This document shows, piece by piece, positions 39,944-48,899 of a DNA stretch of 64,000 nucleotides; within the stretch, counting starts at the first letter, position 1, and every line of letters begins with the position of its first letter. The stretch covers positions 62,001 to 126,000 of the forward strand of contig DCCS01000045.1 in the NCBI GenBank assembly GCA_002316015.1, written 5' to 3'. Source of the stretch: Prevotellaceae bacterium UBA1075 (GTDB taxonomy: Bacteria > Bacteroidota > Bacteroidia > Bacteroidales > Bacteroidaceae). The translations under genes and the position numbers were made by a program. The notes beneath the pieces were generated by a model. That model made no database searches, was not told the DNA's origin, and saw only the letters and a program-made list of their open reading frames with translations.

Positions 39944-40830
39944 CTCACCCTCCTCAGAAACCTGTGGCGGCGAAAGCGTCCCGTGCGCGGGTCGCGTCCA
40001 TAGAGGATGTGCGTGGCCACACCGATTATATACTCCTCGGGCACAAGCCCCCAATACCTCGAGTCATTGGAGTCGCACACATTGTCGCCCGCCATGAAAT
40101 AGTAGTTGTGCAGGAACTCATGCGCGCGCAGGAGCCGCCCGCTGGAATCGCGCACCTCGCCCCGCTCCCAGTCGATGCGCAGCGAGCCGCCCCGCTCCCA
40201 CTCCACAATCTGGCGCAGGCAGGTGGCCGTGAGCGAAGTGAGCGGCACGATATCGCCACGGCGCGGCACATACACGGGGCCCCAGCGCTTCACCGTCCAG
40301 GGAACGCGGGGGTCAAAGGGATGCACATGGTACACCTCGCGGGTGAACACGCTGTCGGGAGCGGCCCGCAGGTGACGCTGCTCCTCGGCCAGTCCCAGCG
40401 GCCACGGATAGCGGCTGTTGACGTAATGCCCGTCCACCACCGCGATGCTGTCACCGGGCAGGGCCAGGCACCGCTTGGCATACACATGGTTGACAAGAAA
40501 GTTGACACACCCGTCATGCAGGGGGGCGTTGAACACCAACACATCCCCACGGCGCACCTGCCTCAACCCCCGCAGTCTGAAACTGCGCAGCGTGCCCGGT
40601 ACAGCGCGCACGCCGAGACTGCGGTAGAGGCGCGGGCCCAGGAGCGTCTTGCTCACCAGGATGCGGTCGCCGGGCTGCATGGTGGGCTGCATGGAGTTGG
40701 AGGGGATAGTGAACACATCGAGCAGGAACACGCGCGCCACGAGCCACAGCACATAAAGCAGGAGCAGCGACAGCATCACTGCCACCAGGCGCACAAGGAC
40801 TTTTGCGGCATGCCTCTCTAGGTTCTTCAT
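39940..40830 (-). CDS. lepB: Signal peptidase I
   Basis: A 296-residue inner-membrane protease. One N-terminal membrane anchor (about 14-38, VRLVAVMLSLLLLYVLWLVA); catalytic Ser46 in TIPSNSMQPTMQPGD and catalytic Lys119 in NHVYAKRCLALPGDSI; further SPase boxes in YYFMAGDNVCDSNDSRYWG (box E GDN..SxDSR type). It cleaves signal peptides of exported proteins on the periplasmic face. Length is typical for Bacteroidales. Its stop overlaps the start of the O-antigen-ligase-like gene by four bases, suggesting translational coupling. The pairing is unusual, since lepB more often neighbours lepA or biosynthetic genes. Confidence 0.94.
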   Translation of the reverse strand: MKNLERHAAKVLVRLVAVMLSLLLLYVLWLVARVFLLDVFTIPSNSMQPTMQPGDRILVSKTLLGPRLYRSLGVRAVPGTLRSFRLRGLRQVRRGDVLVFNAPLHDGCVNFLVNHVYAKRCLALPGDSIAVVDGHYVNSRYPWPLGLAEEQRHLRAAPDSVFTREVYHVHPFDPRVPWTVKRWGPVYVPRRGDIVPLTSLTATCLRQIVEWERGGSLRIDWERGEVRDSSGRLLRAHEFLHNYYFMAGDNVCDSNDSRYWGLVPEEYIIGVATHILYGRDPRTGRFRRHRFLRRVR

Positions 40831-40924
40831 TCGGTGGGTGTCGGTTCAAACTGACAGTCCGCAGCACATGGCGGCGCGCTGTGGCACACCCGCCCCACGT
40901 CTGCAAACGGAGACTCGTCGGGCA

Positions 40925-40932
40925 CAAATATA
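40925..40932 (-). promoter_or_regulatory. -7 promoter element of the lepB cluster
   Basis: TATATTTG on the minus strand, about 95 bases before the lepB start. It is the only -7 match seen for lepB, the ligase, the lipoprotein and the esterase. Confidence 0.6.
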
Positions 40933-41100
40933 CATTGCTTTTTCTTTCCAGGCAAATCCTTGCACCATTAAAGTGCTCTTCCGCCCGGTTTCGGAGGCAT
41001 GCACGGGGCTGGGCAGGGGCTTGCCGTGGGCTGCGCGCGCCATTGGGGGGAGACGGAAGCATGAGTGGCCCCTTCCGTCCGGCCTGGGCTGGACGGTCAA

Positions 41101-41254
41101 CGCAGCCGCATGCGTTGGCGATCGCATGCGGCTGCGTTGGCACATGCAGCGTAGTGCGTTGGCGATCGCATGCGGCTGCGTTGGCGCATGCAGCGTAGTG
41201 CGTTGGCAATCGCATGCGGCTGCGTTGGCGCATGCAGCGTAGTGCGCTTGCCCG
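41101..41254. repeat. GC-rich 22-bp array C (7 units, 44-bp higher-order repeat)
   Basis: Exactly seven 22-bp units. Unit 1 opens CGCAGCCGCATGCG. Units 2, 4 and 6 open CGCATGCGGCTGCG and units 3, 5 and 7 open TGCAGCGTAGTGCG, so the array is a 44-bp repeat of two alternating half-units. All share a TGCGTTGGC 3' half. It lies in the 535-base gene-free region between lepB (start 40830) and the FAS1 gene (stop 41366), which otherwise holds only the lepB promoter and a terminator. Peptides read through it are artefacts. Confidence 0.95.
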
Positions 41255-41307
41255 CCCGTCCGCTGGACTTGCCCGTGCAAGCCTGCCATATCGGGGCGGG
41301 CAAAGAA

Positions 41308-41339
41308 ATGGCCGGGCTCCGCTGGGGGAGTCCGGCCAT
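41308..41339 (-). terminator. Intrinsic terminator of the FAS1 lipoprotein gene
   Basis: ATGGCCGGGCTCC (41308-41320) pairs with GGAGTCCGGCCAT (41327-41339) with one G-U pair. On the minus strand it is followed by TTTCTTTGCC. It lies 27 bases past the stop. Confidence 0.7.
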
Positions 41340-41365
41340 CACGCGGGTGTGTGCCTGCTGTCGGG

Positions 41366-43513
41366 TCACCACACGTCCTCGGGGGTGCTTGGGTTGTCAT
41401 AGACCTCCTTGGGGCACCATTCCATGTAGTCCATGTAGAGTTCCTTCTTGTCAGAGTCCAGCACACTCTTGAAGCGCACATAGTATGTCTGGTTGGGGTC
41501 AAGGGCCTGCCGCACGATGATGTGGCGGCAGCAGCGCGAGTCGTCGCGTGCCGTGAGCGACGGGTTGCTCTCGTGTACCTCGTGGCGCGCGCTCTTCATC
41601 AGACCATGGTTGCGCAGGTTGTGGTCTATCTCGCGTATCACCTCCTCGTCGCGGTCCTCGTCGGTCAACGCATCCCAGGAGGCATTCTCACCATAGGAAT
41701 CCACCAGTCCCTTGGTCATGTCAATGGGTATGCCTGCCACGGGGAGATTGTCGGGGTCGCTGCCGAAGTATATCTGCACGATTCCCCGCGAGGGGGTGGC
41801 CAGGGTCTTGTAGCGCAACTCGTAGGTGCCCCGGCGCGGCACGGGAGGAAGCTTGAACATGATGTCGTAGTGGCCGATGGCCTTCATCTCGTCCTGGGTA
41901 TAGTTGGCCCAGTTGACCTTGTAGCCGTTGAAGTAGATGAAGTTGGTATCATCGCTCATGATGCGCATGTTGCTGAAGTAGCGGTAGTACTTGTCGGCGG
42001 GGATATACACATGCTGGTAGCGGTCCTCGGTGGACTCGGCGCGGCGGATGCCGTTGGTGGCCGCCTCGGGGAAGAGTGCCATGCCATCGAAGCGTATGCG
42101 CTCGCGGTGCAGGTTGTCACGCACGGCATCGTTGTAACTGATGGGCTGGTCGATGGGATAGACGCAGGCGTTCTCGATGTCGTTGACAACGGTGAGGTCG
42201 GCCGAGCGATCCACATAGGAGCCCACCTTGTCAGCGTCACAACTGACCTCGTAGCCCGTGCCCTTGATGCCATTGTCGAGATTGGGGAAGCGGTTGATAT
42301 AGACTCCGTTGCTGGCCTTGGTCTCGATGAGCTTGAGCAGGCGTGGCTTGCCCATGGTGGGATACCACTCCACCACGGGTATCGAGTAGCGGTAGGGGTT
42401 GCTGATGGTGTAGCCCAGCTCGTTGCAGTGATGCACCAGCTTGTTGGCCTGCAGGCGCATGGGCAGTATGTGGTAAGTAATCCACTGGTAGAGCAGATTG
42501 TCCTCCGAGGTGTAGTGGTCATCGGTGGTGAACACATCCTCATCGGAGTACTGGTGCCGGTCGAGCACCCATTGCATCACCTGCCGGGGCACATCGCCGG
42601 CCGTGGGGTCGATGCCCTGCTGGCGCCAGAAGGCATCGGTCTCGGCAAAGAGGGTGAACCCGAACTTGCGGTGTTCGGGGGCCAGGGCGTCGGAGTTGCT
42701 GTTGCCCGATTTGTCGCTGAAGCCCTTGCTCATGTACTTCTCCAGGTCGGGGATGGCGTTTGTCTGGTAAAGGCGCTCGTAGGTCTCGTCCCTGATGGCC
42801 GAGAGCGTGTCCATCAGTCCGCATGCCAGCAGGCACTTGGCAAAGGTGAGGTAGCCCTCGGTGCCCCTGTCGATGATGTTGCGGAAGTAGGCGGCGCAGG
42901 ACACGTCGGTGGGCGCGATGACCTTGTGCATCTGGTGGATTACACCATTGAGCACCTGTATGTCGCGGTTGTTCTCGTCGATGGGGCAGTCGCGGTTGAT
43001 GTAGATGCTGTCGGGATTCCCTTGCGGCGAGTAATAGGTGAGCCTCTTGTCGTTGAGGTTGGGCAGCGGGAACTCGGAGTTGTTCTCGGTGGGGAACTGC
43101 GCAAGCGTGTATCGCTGCGTCTCCAGGTCTCCGCCGTCGATGATGCTGTTCTTGACAATCACCTTGCGTATGGAGTCGAGCCTGGCGCTGTCGGTAAAGG
43201 AGTCCCATGTGGGGGATGCGATAAGCCCCTGGCTGACCAGGCTGTCCAGGTAGGTGTGTATGGCCTTGTTGGTTGGGGCAAAGCAGGTATAGTTGCCTCT
43301 GGCGGTGAGTATCTGGTACACGGTGGTGGCCGAGACCTCACTCATGGTGACCTTCTTGGTCAAGGCCACGTACTCGGAATAGTCCTCGTGGGCATCCAGA
43401 TAGCTGGCCATGGTGTGGTGCTTGAAGACATACCGGGCCGAGGTGTCTATCTGCTCGGTGCATGAGGTGAGTGCCATGAGCGCAGACAGGAATGAGAAGA
43501 GAAACTTTCTCAT
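41366..43513 (-). CDS. Fasciclin (FAS1) domain lipoprotein
   Basis: A 715-residue lipoprotein. ATG 43513 gives signal MRKFLFSFLSALMALTSC with the lipobox Cys at residue 18. FAS1 features include SYLDAHEDYSEYVALTKKV, NYTCFAPTNKAIHTYLDSL, VIVKNSIIDGGDL and DIQVLNGVIHQMHKVIAP (the H2-type LNGxIHxMxxV signature). A second, more divergent FAS1-like region appears further on (INRFPNLDNGIKGTGYEV, ENACVYPIDQPISYND). The C-terminal third is beta-rich with a lectin-like RRGTYELRYKTLATPSRGIV. FAS1 domains mediate adhesion. In Bacteroidales such lipoproteins often accompany SusC/SusD systems, but none is in the window. It lies 102 bases downstream of the discoidin-repeat gene, beyond that gene's terminator. 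Confidence 0.88.
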   Translation of the reverse strand: MRKFLFSFLSALMALTSCTEQIDTSARYVFKHHTMASYLDAHEDYSEYVALTKKVTMSEVSATTVYQILTARGNYTCFAPTNKAIHTYLDSLVSQGLIASPTWDSFTDSARLDSIRKVIVKNSIIDGGDLETQRYTLAQFPTENNSEFPLPNLNDKRLTYYSPQGNPDSIYINRDCPIDENNRDIQVLNGVIHQMHKVIAPTDVSCAAYFRNIIDRGTEGYLTFAKCLLACGLMDTLSAIRDETYERLYQTNAIPDLEKYMSKGFSDKSGNSNSDALAPEHRKFGFTLFAETDAFWRQQGIDPTAGDVPRQVMQWVLDRHQYSDEDVFTTDDHYTSEDNLLYQWITYHILPMRLQANKLVHHCNELGYTISNPYRYSIPVVEWYPTMGKPRLLKLIETKASNGVYINRFPNLDNGIKGTGYEVSCDADKVGSYVDRSADLTVVNDIENACVYPIDQPISYNDAVRDNLHRERIRFDGMALFPEAATNGIRRAESTEDRYQHVYIPADKYYRYFSNMRIMSDDTNFIYFNGYKVNWANYTQDEMKAIGHYDIMFKLPPVPRRGTYELRYKTLATPSRGIVQIYFGSDPDNLPVAGIPIDMTKGLVDSYGENASWDALTDEDRDEEVIREIDHNLRNHGLMKSARHEVHESNPSLTARDDSRCCRHIIVRQALDPNQTYYVRFKSVLDSDKKELYMDYMEWCPKEVYDNPSTPEDVW

Positions 43514-43557
43514 GGATAACAATTGTTTGGGTTATTGCTGCTTCTTGGAATGAAAGC

Positions 43558-43595
43558 GTTCTACCGGCCACCCCCGCAGGGGCGTCCGGTAGAAC
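43558..43595 (-). terminator. Intrinsic terminator of the discoidin-repeat gene
   Basis: GTTCTACCGG (43558-43567) pairs perfectly with CCGGTAGAAC (43586-43595), with inner CCCC/GGGG pairing. On the minus strand GCTTTCATTCC follows. It lies 20 bases past the stop. Confidence 0.65.
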
Positions 43596-43615
43596 TGATT
43601 GTGGTGGAACGGGGA

Positions 43616-46600
43616 TTACTTCACCAGCACCTTGCGTCCGTTGATGATGTAGATGCCCCGCACGGCCCGGCTCACACGCTGGCCCGAGAGGTTGTAGATG
43701 CCCTGCACGGCAGGAGCAGTCTTCTCCTCCACTGCGCCGATGGCTGTGGGATAGGTGAATGTGGCACCCTCGGCCTGGGCCTGCTGCTCGGTGATGTACT
43801 GCATGTTGCGCAGGTTGATTACGGCGCCCTCGGTCACATTGGAGCCCAGGTCAAAGCGGATCACATCCTCCAGGTCACCGAATGACCACTGCCGCAGGGC
43901 TGGGGCGATGTAGAAATACACCGTCTTCCAGTCATCCGCCGCGCCAAGGCCATCGCTCTGGAGCGTCTGTGAGGGCACGAACGAGGGAGTGCCGAAGTAG
44001 AACTGGGTGCCTGTCAGATTGGCCTCTGACTTGTACTCGAACTTGAACACCGTCTGTGTGGAGTCAAGTTTCTCGTAGATGCCGTTGGCTATCACATAAG
44101 GCCTGCTGCTCGCTGCGGTGATGATGTAGGAGAAGGGCTCGTCCTCGATGTAGCCGTTGTCCTGGGCGTTGGTCACGCTGAGGTAGTCGGGCCACTTGGC
44201 ATAGATGGCCTCCTTGGCGGCAAGAGCCTCCTGGGTGCTGTAGGTTCCGCCAAGCAAGTTGTCCTGCACGTCAAACACGTCTTTCTCCACCTCCCTGGCT
44301 CTGGTAGCGTCCAGGACGGTGTTGTTCATCCATTTCTCATACACGTTCTGCGCCCCGTCCCTGGTGTCCAGGTAAGCGTCCTTGGTGGCGTTGATTTGCC
44401 CGCAGAGGGCGCTGAAGGTAGCCTGCAGCCCGGCCTTGTCGGCCACAGTGGTGGCGGTCTCTACCGCCGCTGCTGCTGTGGCGGCGGCGTTGCGCTCGGC
44501 CTGGCTGAAGTTGGGCAGATGCTTGAAATTGTTGAGGTCATCTGCCACATAGGCGTTGAGCACGGCGGCACGCCTGGCCTGACAAGCCAGCGCGCGGTCA
44601 TAGGCGGCGGCCACGTCGTCACTCTCCTGGGTGCCCAGATAGTAGATGCGCACGTTGCCCACCGTGGCCCAGTCGCCATAGCCGTTGGCATTGTCGGGTG
44701 TTCCGTCGTTCTTCACACCGAAGGTCAGCTGGCCGTCGGTCACCTTCACCACGAGCACGTTCTCATAACGTCCCGCGCCGAAGGCCACGCAGCTTCCGTT
44801 CACGCCCCAAGGCACATAGGCCAGGGTGTCGCCGGTCTGCGCGTCGGTGATGGCCTTGTCGGGTATGCTGCCGCTGATGAGGCAGTTCACGCTGTCCTGC
44901 GCGTCCGCCTTGAGGATGCGCTCCTCATATACTGTGGGAACGTAGATTTGGGTCTCGTTGGCATAGACGACAGCGCGGTAGTTGGTGCTGGTGGTATCGC
45001 CCGAGGGACGGAAGGCCGCGTTGACACGCACCTCGTAGTAGCCGTCCTTGAGGCCCGAGAGTGTCTGGTTGATGTCAAAGATACGCTTGTCATTGCAGAA
45101 CTCCCCGACCGACATGCCGTTGAAGGTGCCGTGTGTGTAGCTGGTCATGCTCCAGCCCTCGCCGCCCTTGGCCAGGCTGGGGTCATACACCATGGGAGTG
45201 ATTTCCGTGCCCGCCACGTATCCTTCGGCCACGAGGGCGCGCTTCAGGGAGTCGAGGAAAGCCACCTCGTCCAGCAGCGTGGAGTCGCCCAGCAGGCGCT
45301 CCGCCATGATGTAGGCGTAAGAGCCGTTGGGATAGAGGTCTGCCGATGGCTCGATGGCCTCGTCGGCCACATAGTTCTCGATGACTTCGCGGGCAGCCCC
45401 CTTCACCTCGGGATGCTGCTCCACGTAGTTTCTCAGGCTTTCCACCGCGTCGGTGTATCCCTGGTAAGCGGCGGCCGATGCCCTGATGCTGTCCTGCAGG
45501 TTCAGTATGCGGTCATAAGCGCGGAAGAGCGCCTCCATGTTGATGAGCTCGCCGATACCCTCCACAGACTCGGCATACTCGTTGAGCAGACGCTGCTCGC
45601 ACACCACATCCGTATTGAACTCGTTGGCCTCGTTCGTATAGTCCTCCTTGACCACGTCGAACTCGGCCTCGGTGCCGAAATGCAGTTCCTGCATCTGCTG
45701 GCCGTCACCCGAATAGGCCTTCTCCAGCTCGAGCTTGTAGTAGGTGTAGGGCACGGTGGTCTCGGTGCTGAAGCCGAAGTAGGAAGCCGTGTTGTTGGTG
45801 GGCTTCAGGCGGTTCTGCCCCACGTTGACCTTCTCGTCAACCAGCACCCATCCGTCCGCGCTCTTGCTGGCCTCGATGTCGCCCTCGAAATTGCCGCCGT
45901 AAATGCGCCAGGTGCCCCAGTTGCGTCCGGGGTATGTCTCGGTGTCGCCTCCGGTGTTCAGTGTATAGAAGTAGGGGTTGACAGGCTCCAGCGTGCGGAA
46001 GATGATGTAGGGGGGGTTGCTGTTGTTGATGGCGCATCCCCACTTGGTTGCATAGTCATTGTCCACGAGCATGCCCCAGCTCTCACTGTCGTTGAACTGG
46101 CCGTTGCCGTCCAGCACGATGAAGCGTGTGGTCTCCAGGTCAGTGGCCGCCGCGATCATGCTGTTGAGGTAAGCGGTCTCCCACTTGATGGCCTTCTCGC
46201 CCAGGTGGCAGTTCTCCTGGATGTAAGCGTGCGTTCCGTTGTAGAACCTCACACCGGGAGCCACGTTCTCGTTGATGTATCCCTCGACCCACGCCCCAGC
46301 GTGCGCGTAGTCGGCGAAGTTGGCCGCGTTGCTCTCGAGGTCGGAATAGGCGAGCTCGTAAGCGGCATAGAGGTCGGCGCTGGCGTTGATCTTGTCCTGC
46401 AGGCTCCTCAGCTGGCTCACACACCCGCCCGTCTCCTCGATGCTGGCGCTTGACTTCAGCTCCTCGAGCGTGGTGCTGTACTGGTCACGGAGCGCCTTCT
46501 CGGCCTCGACCTCAAGGTCGAATGTGCTCATGTCGGCATACTGCTCGTTGCGGAAGAGGATGCGGTTGGCATCGTTTCCAAACACGAATTCCGACATCTG

Positions 46601-48538
46601 CTGGGTGGTTCCGCTTACCAGCGACTCCACCTCGATCTTGAAGTACTTGTAGGTTGTGGAGGAAGGCTTGGAGACACTGAAGTAGCCATCCGCCACATTG
46701 GCGGCGGGCAGGCGGTCGCTTCCGATGCCGCTCTTCTCGTCAATGAGCACCCAGCCGTCCGCGTCCTTGGCGGCCGCCTCGTCCGACTCGAAGTTTCCGG
46801 CATATATCTTCCAGTTCTTCCAGTTGCGTCCGGGGCTGGAGCCGGTGTCGCCTCCGGTGGTCAGCCTGTAATAGGTGGGAGCAATGGGCTCGCTGGTGGA
46901 GAACACCACCCATGCGGGTACACCAGTGCACCACTTGGTATCCGTCTGTCCGTCGAAGATGGCCGAGAAGCCCTCGCTGGTACGGTCCTCGTTGCCGTTG
47001 ATGGCCTGGTAGGTCACATCCAGCGCGCCCGTGGTCAGATCGGACGCATACAGTTCGAGCATGGTGCCCACATGGCGCACCTCCTGCTTCACGGCATCCA
47101 CGCCGAGCAGGGCGTTGGCGATGATGTAGGGGTAGGAACCGTTGGGATAGGTGGCGTTGGGGGCGATGGTCTCGTTGAGGTACGGGCCCACCACCTTCTT
47201 GCCTTCCTCGCTCATGCAGTCATGCTCGGTGTAATGCATTGTCATGGTAGCCACCGCCTCGGCAAGCGATTCATAGGCCGAGATGCTGCTGTTGATGCTG
47301 TCCAGCATGCCGTCGAGCGTGTTCTTGCAGTCGAGCACGCTGAAGATGTCGGCAGCGGTGTTGAGCGAGGAAAGACCTGCCTTGTAGGCATCCTTCAGGG
47401 TCTGCTGGAACACCTTGCCGAAGTCCACGGCCGAGAGTGCCGCCTGGTAGTATTCCTCGCGGTCGTTCTGGAACTGCGCCTCGTCGCCAAAGGCGAACTC
47501 GTCCATCTGCATGAACCCCCCACCCTGGATGGACTCTATCTCCAGCTTGAAGTACTGGTACTTGGTGGTGTTGGGCTCCGAAAGGGTCATATACACCGTG
47601 TAGAGGTTCTTCGCGGCCAGTTCCTTCTCGGTCACATGCTTCTCGTCAATGAGTACCCAGCCCTCCGCGTCGCGCTTGGCCTCGCTGTCGCTGCCCGCGT
47701 TCATGCCGTAGATTTTGTAGTCCTTCCAGTTGCGTCCGGGATTGGAGCCTGTGTCGTTGCCGGTCACAAGCTTGTAGTAGGTGGGGGCCATGGGGCGTGT
47801 GGCCTTGAATATGGCGTATGCGCCCGTGTTCTCGCCCTGCCAGTCAACACCCTCGCCCGCGCCGCATCCCCACTTGGAGCCTGTGCGTCCGTCGAAGAGC
47901 TTGTTCAGGGCCTCGACCGCGTCCGTGTTGCGCGTGCCGTCGATCACGCTGTAGGTGACGGGGGCAGAGTTGAAGAACACCTCGCTGGTGCCGAAGCCGA
48001 ACTCCGACATCTGCAGGAACTCGTTCTGCGTGCCGTTGACCGCGCGCGTAATCTTTATCATGAAGTACTGGTAGGCGGTGGTCTTGTCGCCCTTGTTGAA
48101 CTCCAGGTCCACTCCCACCTTGTTCTTTGTGGGAAGCATCTCGCCCTTACGGTCGTCAATCACCGTCCAGGCGGCATCCTCCACGGCCTGGTCATCAGAG
48201 TCGAAGTTGGCCGCGCTGATGGTCCAGTCCTCCCAGTTGCGGGTGGGGTTCTGCTCGGTGTCGTTGCCGATGACAAGGAAGTAGTTGTCAGGCACGATGG
48301 GCTCGCTGGTCTTCAGGATGATGTACGCGTAGGCGTAATCATCGTTGAAGCAGCGGTGTCCCCACTTGGTGAGCGAACTGCCGTCAACGAGCTTGGCGTA
48401 ACCCTCGCTGCCCGTCCCGCCCGTTCCGCTCAGGGCTGTGATGGACACAGCCGCACGCGCGCTCGTCCCGGCGAGCAGCATCACCATGGTGATCGCCACT
48501 GCCGAAAAGAAACGCAAAATGGTAAACGTTCTCTTCAT
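43616..48538 (-). CDS. Giant secreted protein with four discoidin-like modules
   Basis: A 1640-residue exported protein. ATG 48538 gives signal peptide LRFFSAVAITMVMLLAGTSARA; earlier in-frame ATGs add an implausible basic leader. Four related modules of about 150 residues each show TKWG, a YYKLxTGxDTGSxPGRNWKxW core, GWVLIDEK, KYFKLEIES and QMxEFxFG. They are discoidin/F5-8-like carbohydrate-binding folds at about 30-180, 185-345, 480-630 and 780-930, separated by helical linkers (LNTAADIFSVLDCKNTLDGM). A fifth region (about 1160-1300) has a RxxVYANETQIY beta-sandwich, followed by helical spacers. The C-terminal tail is IYNLSGQRVSRAV...GIYIINGRKVLVK. Probably a surface glycan-binding or structural protein; no catalytic domain recognised. 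Long leader from the -7 at 48806. Confidence 0.85.
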   Translation of the reverse strand: MKRTFTILRFFSAVAITMVMLLAGTSARAAVSITALSGTGGTGSEGYAKLVDGSSLTKWGHRCFNDDYAYAYIILKTSEPIVPDNYFLVIGNDTEQNPTRNWEDWTISAANFDSDDQAVEDAAWTVIDDRKGEMLPTKNKVGVDLEFNKGDKTTAYQYFMIKITRAVNGTQNEFLQMSEFGFGTSEVFFNSAPVTYSVIDGTRNTDAVEALNKLFDGRTGSKWGCGAGEGVDWQGENTGAYAIFKATRPMAPTYYKLVTGNDTGSNPGRNWKDYKIYGMNAGSDSEAKRDAEGWVLIDEKHVTEKELAAKNLYTVYMTLSEPNTTKYQYFKLEIESIQGGGFMQMDEFAFGDEAQFQNDREEYYQAALSAVDFGKVFQQTLKDAYKAGLSSLNTAADIFSVLDCKNTLDGMLDSINSSISAYESLAEAVATMTMHYTEHDCMSEEGKKVVGPYLNETIAPNATYPNGSYPYIIANALLGVDAVKQEVRHVGTMLELYASDLTTGALDVTYQAINGNEDRTSEGFSAIFDGQTDTKWCTGVPAWVVFSTSEPIAPTYYRLTTGGDTGSSPGRNWKNWKIYAGNFESDEAAAKDADGWVLIDEKSGIGSDRLPAANVADGYFSVSKPSSTTYKYFKIEVESLVSGTTQQMSEFVFGNDANRILFRNEQYADMSTFDLEVEAEKALRDQYSTTLEELKSSASIEETGGCVSQLRSLQDKINASADLYAAYELAYSDLESNAANFADYAHAGAWVEGYINENVAPGVRFYNGTHAYIQENCHLGEKAIKWETAYLNSMIAAATDLETTRFIVLDGNGQFNDSESWGMLVDNDYATKWGCAINNSNPPYIIFRTLEPVNPYFYTLNTGGDTETYPGRNWGTWRIYGGNFEGDIEASKSADGWVLVDEKVNVGQNRLKPTNNTASYFGFSTETTVPYTYYKLELEKAYSGDGQQMQELHFGTEAEFDVVKEDYTNEANEFNTDVVCEQRLLNEYAESVEGIGELINMEALFRAYDRILNLQDSIRASAAAYQGYTDAVESLRNYVEQHPEVKGAAREVIENYVADEAIEPSADLYPNGSYAYIMAERLLGDSTLLDEVAFLDSLKRALVAEGYVAGTEITPMVYDPSLAKGGEGWSMTSYTHGTFNGMSVGEFCNDKRIFDINQTLSGLKDGYYEVRVNAAFRPSGDTTSTNYRAVVYANETQIYVPTVYEERILKADAQDSVNCLISGSIPDKAITDAQTGDTLAYVPWGVNGSCVAFGAGRYENVLVVKVTDGQLTFGVKNDGTPDNANGYGDWATVGNVRIYYLGTQESDDVAAAYDRALACQARRAAVLNAYVADDLNNFKHLPNFSQAERNAAATAAAAVETATTVADKAGLQATFSALCGQINATKDAYLDTRDGAQNVYEKWMNNTVLDATRAREVEKDVFDVQDNLLGGTYSTQEALAAKEAIYAKWPDYLSVTNAQDNGYIEDEPFSYIITAASSRPYVIANGIYEKLDSTQTVFKFEYKSEANLTGTQFYFGTPSFVPSQTLQSDGLGAADDWKTVYFYIAPALRQWSFGDLEDVIRFDLGSNVTEGAVINLRNMQYITEQQAQAEGATFTYPTAIGAVEEKTAPAVQGIYNLSGQRVSRAVRGIYIINGRKVLVK

Positions 48539-48899
48539 CTTTGTTTTGGATTTAGTGTTAATATATCTCATTTCATATACCTTGCCTCGCTGCCGCGCAC
48601 GCCCAAACGGCCTTGGAAACCCTGGGAAGCGGCACGTCCGCCTGTTTTCGTCTTGGAAAAGAGTTCCATCAGGCACTCTGCACATGCCCGTCCCCGCAGA
48701 ATGGCCTCTGGGTGAAAATCCCATCCTGGCCTGGTCGCGTTATTCTGACTTTGACCTACTTTACTGAAGCGGGCGCCCCGCCGGCGAGACGCACCTGCCC
48801 ACCCACAAAGTTAGCGATTACAATGCTCAACTCTTATGCACAATACACACTTTTTATATATTGTTTAACGTTTTTTAATGCTACAGGATGAAAACAAGG
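48539..48899. other. Spacer carrying a long 5' leader and AT-rich upstream region
   Basis: Between the -7 element (48806-48813) and the ATG at 48538 lies a leader of about 260 bases with no gene. Upstream of the -7 element (48814-48890) the DNA is strongly AT-rich, unlike the surroundings, and could act as an UP-like or regulator-binding region. Confidence 0.5.
48806..48813 (-). promoter_or_regulatory. -7 promoter element of the discoidin-repeat gene
   Basis: TAACTTTG on the minus strand, with an AT-rich upstream region and a leader of about 260 bases before the start codon. Confidence 0.6.

Noticed and set aside
41101..41254. Possible CRISPR array
   Set aside because: Units are contiguous with no unique spacers, unit length is 22 bp, and no cas genes are present.
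44396..48715. Two long plus-strand frames opposite the discoidin-repeat protein
   Set aside because: Shadows of the regularly repeated minus-strand gene; no signal peptide or known motif.
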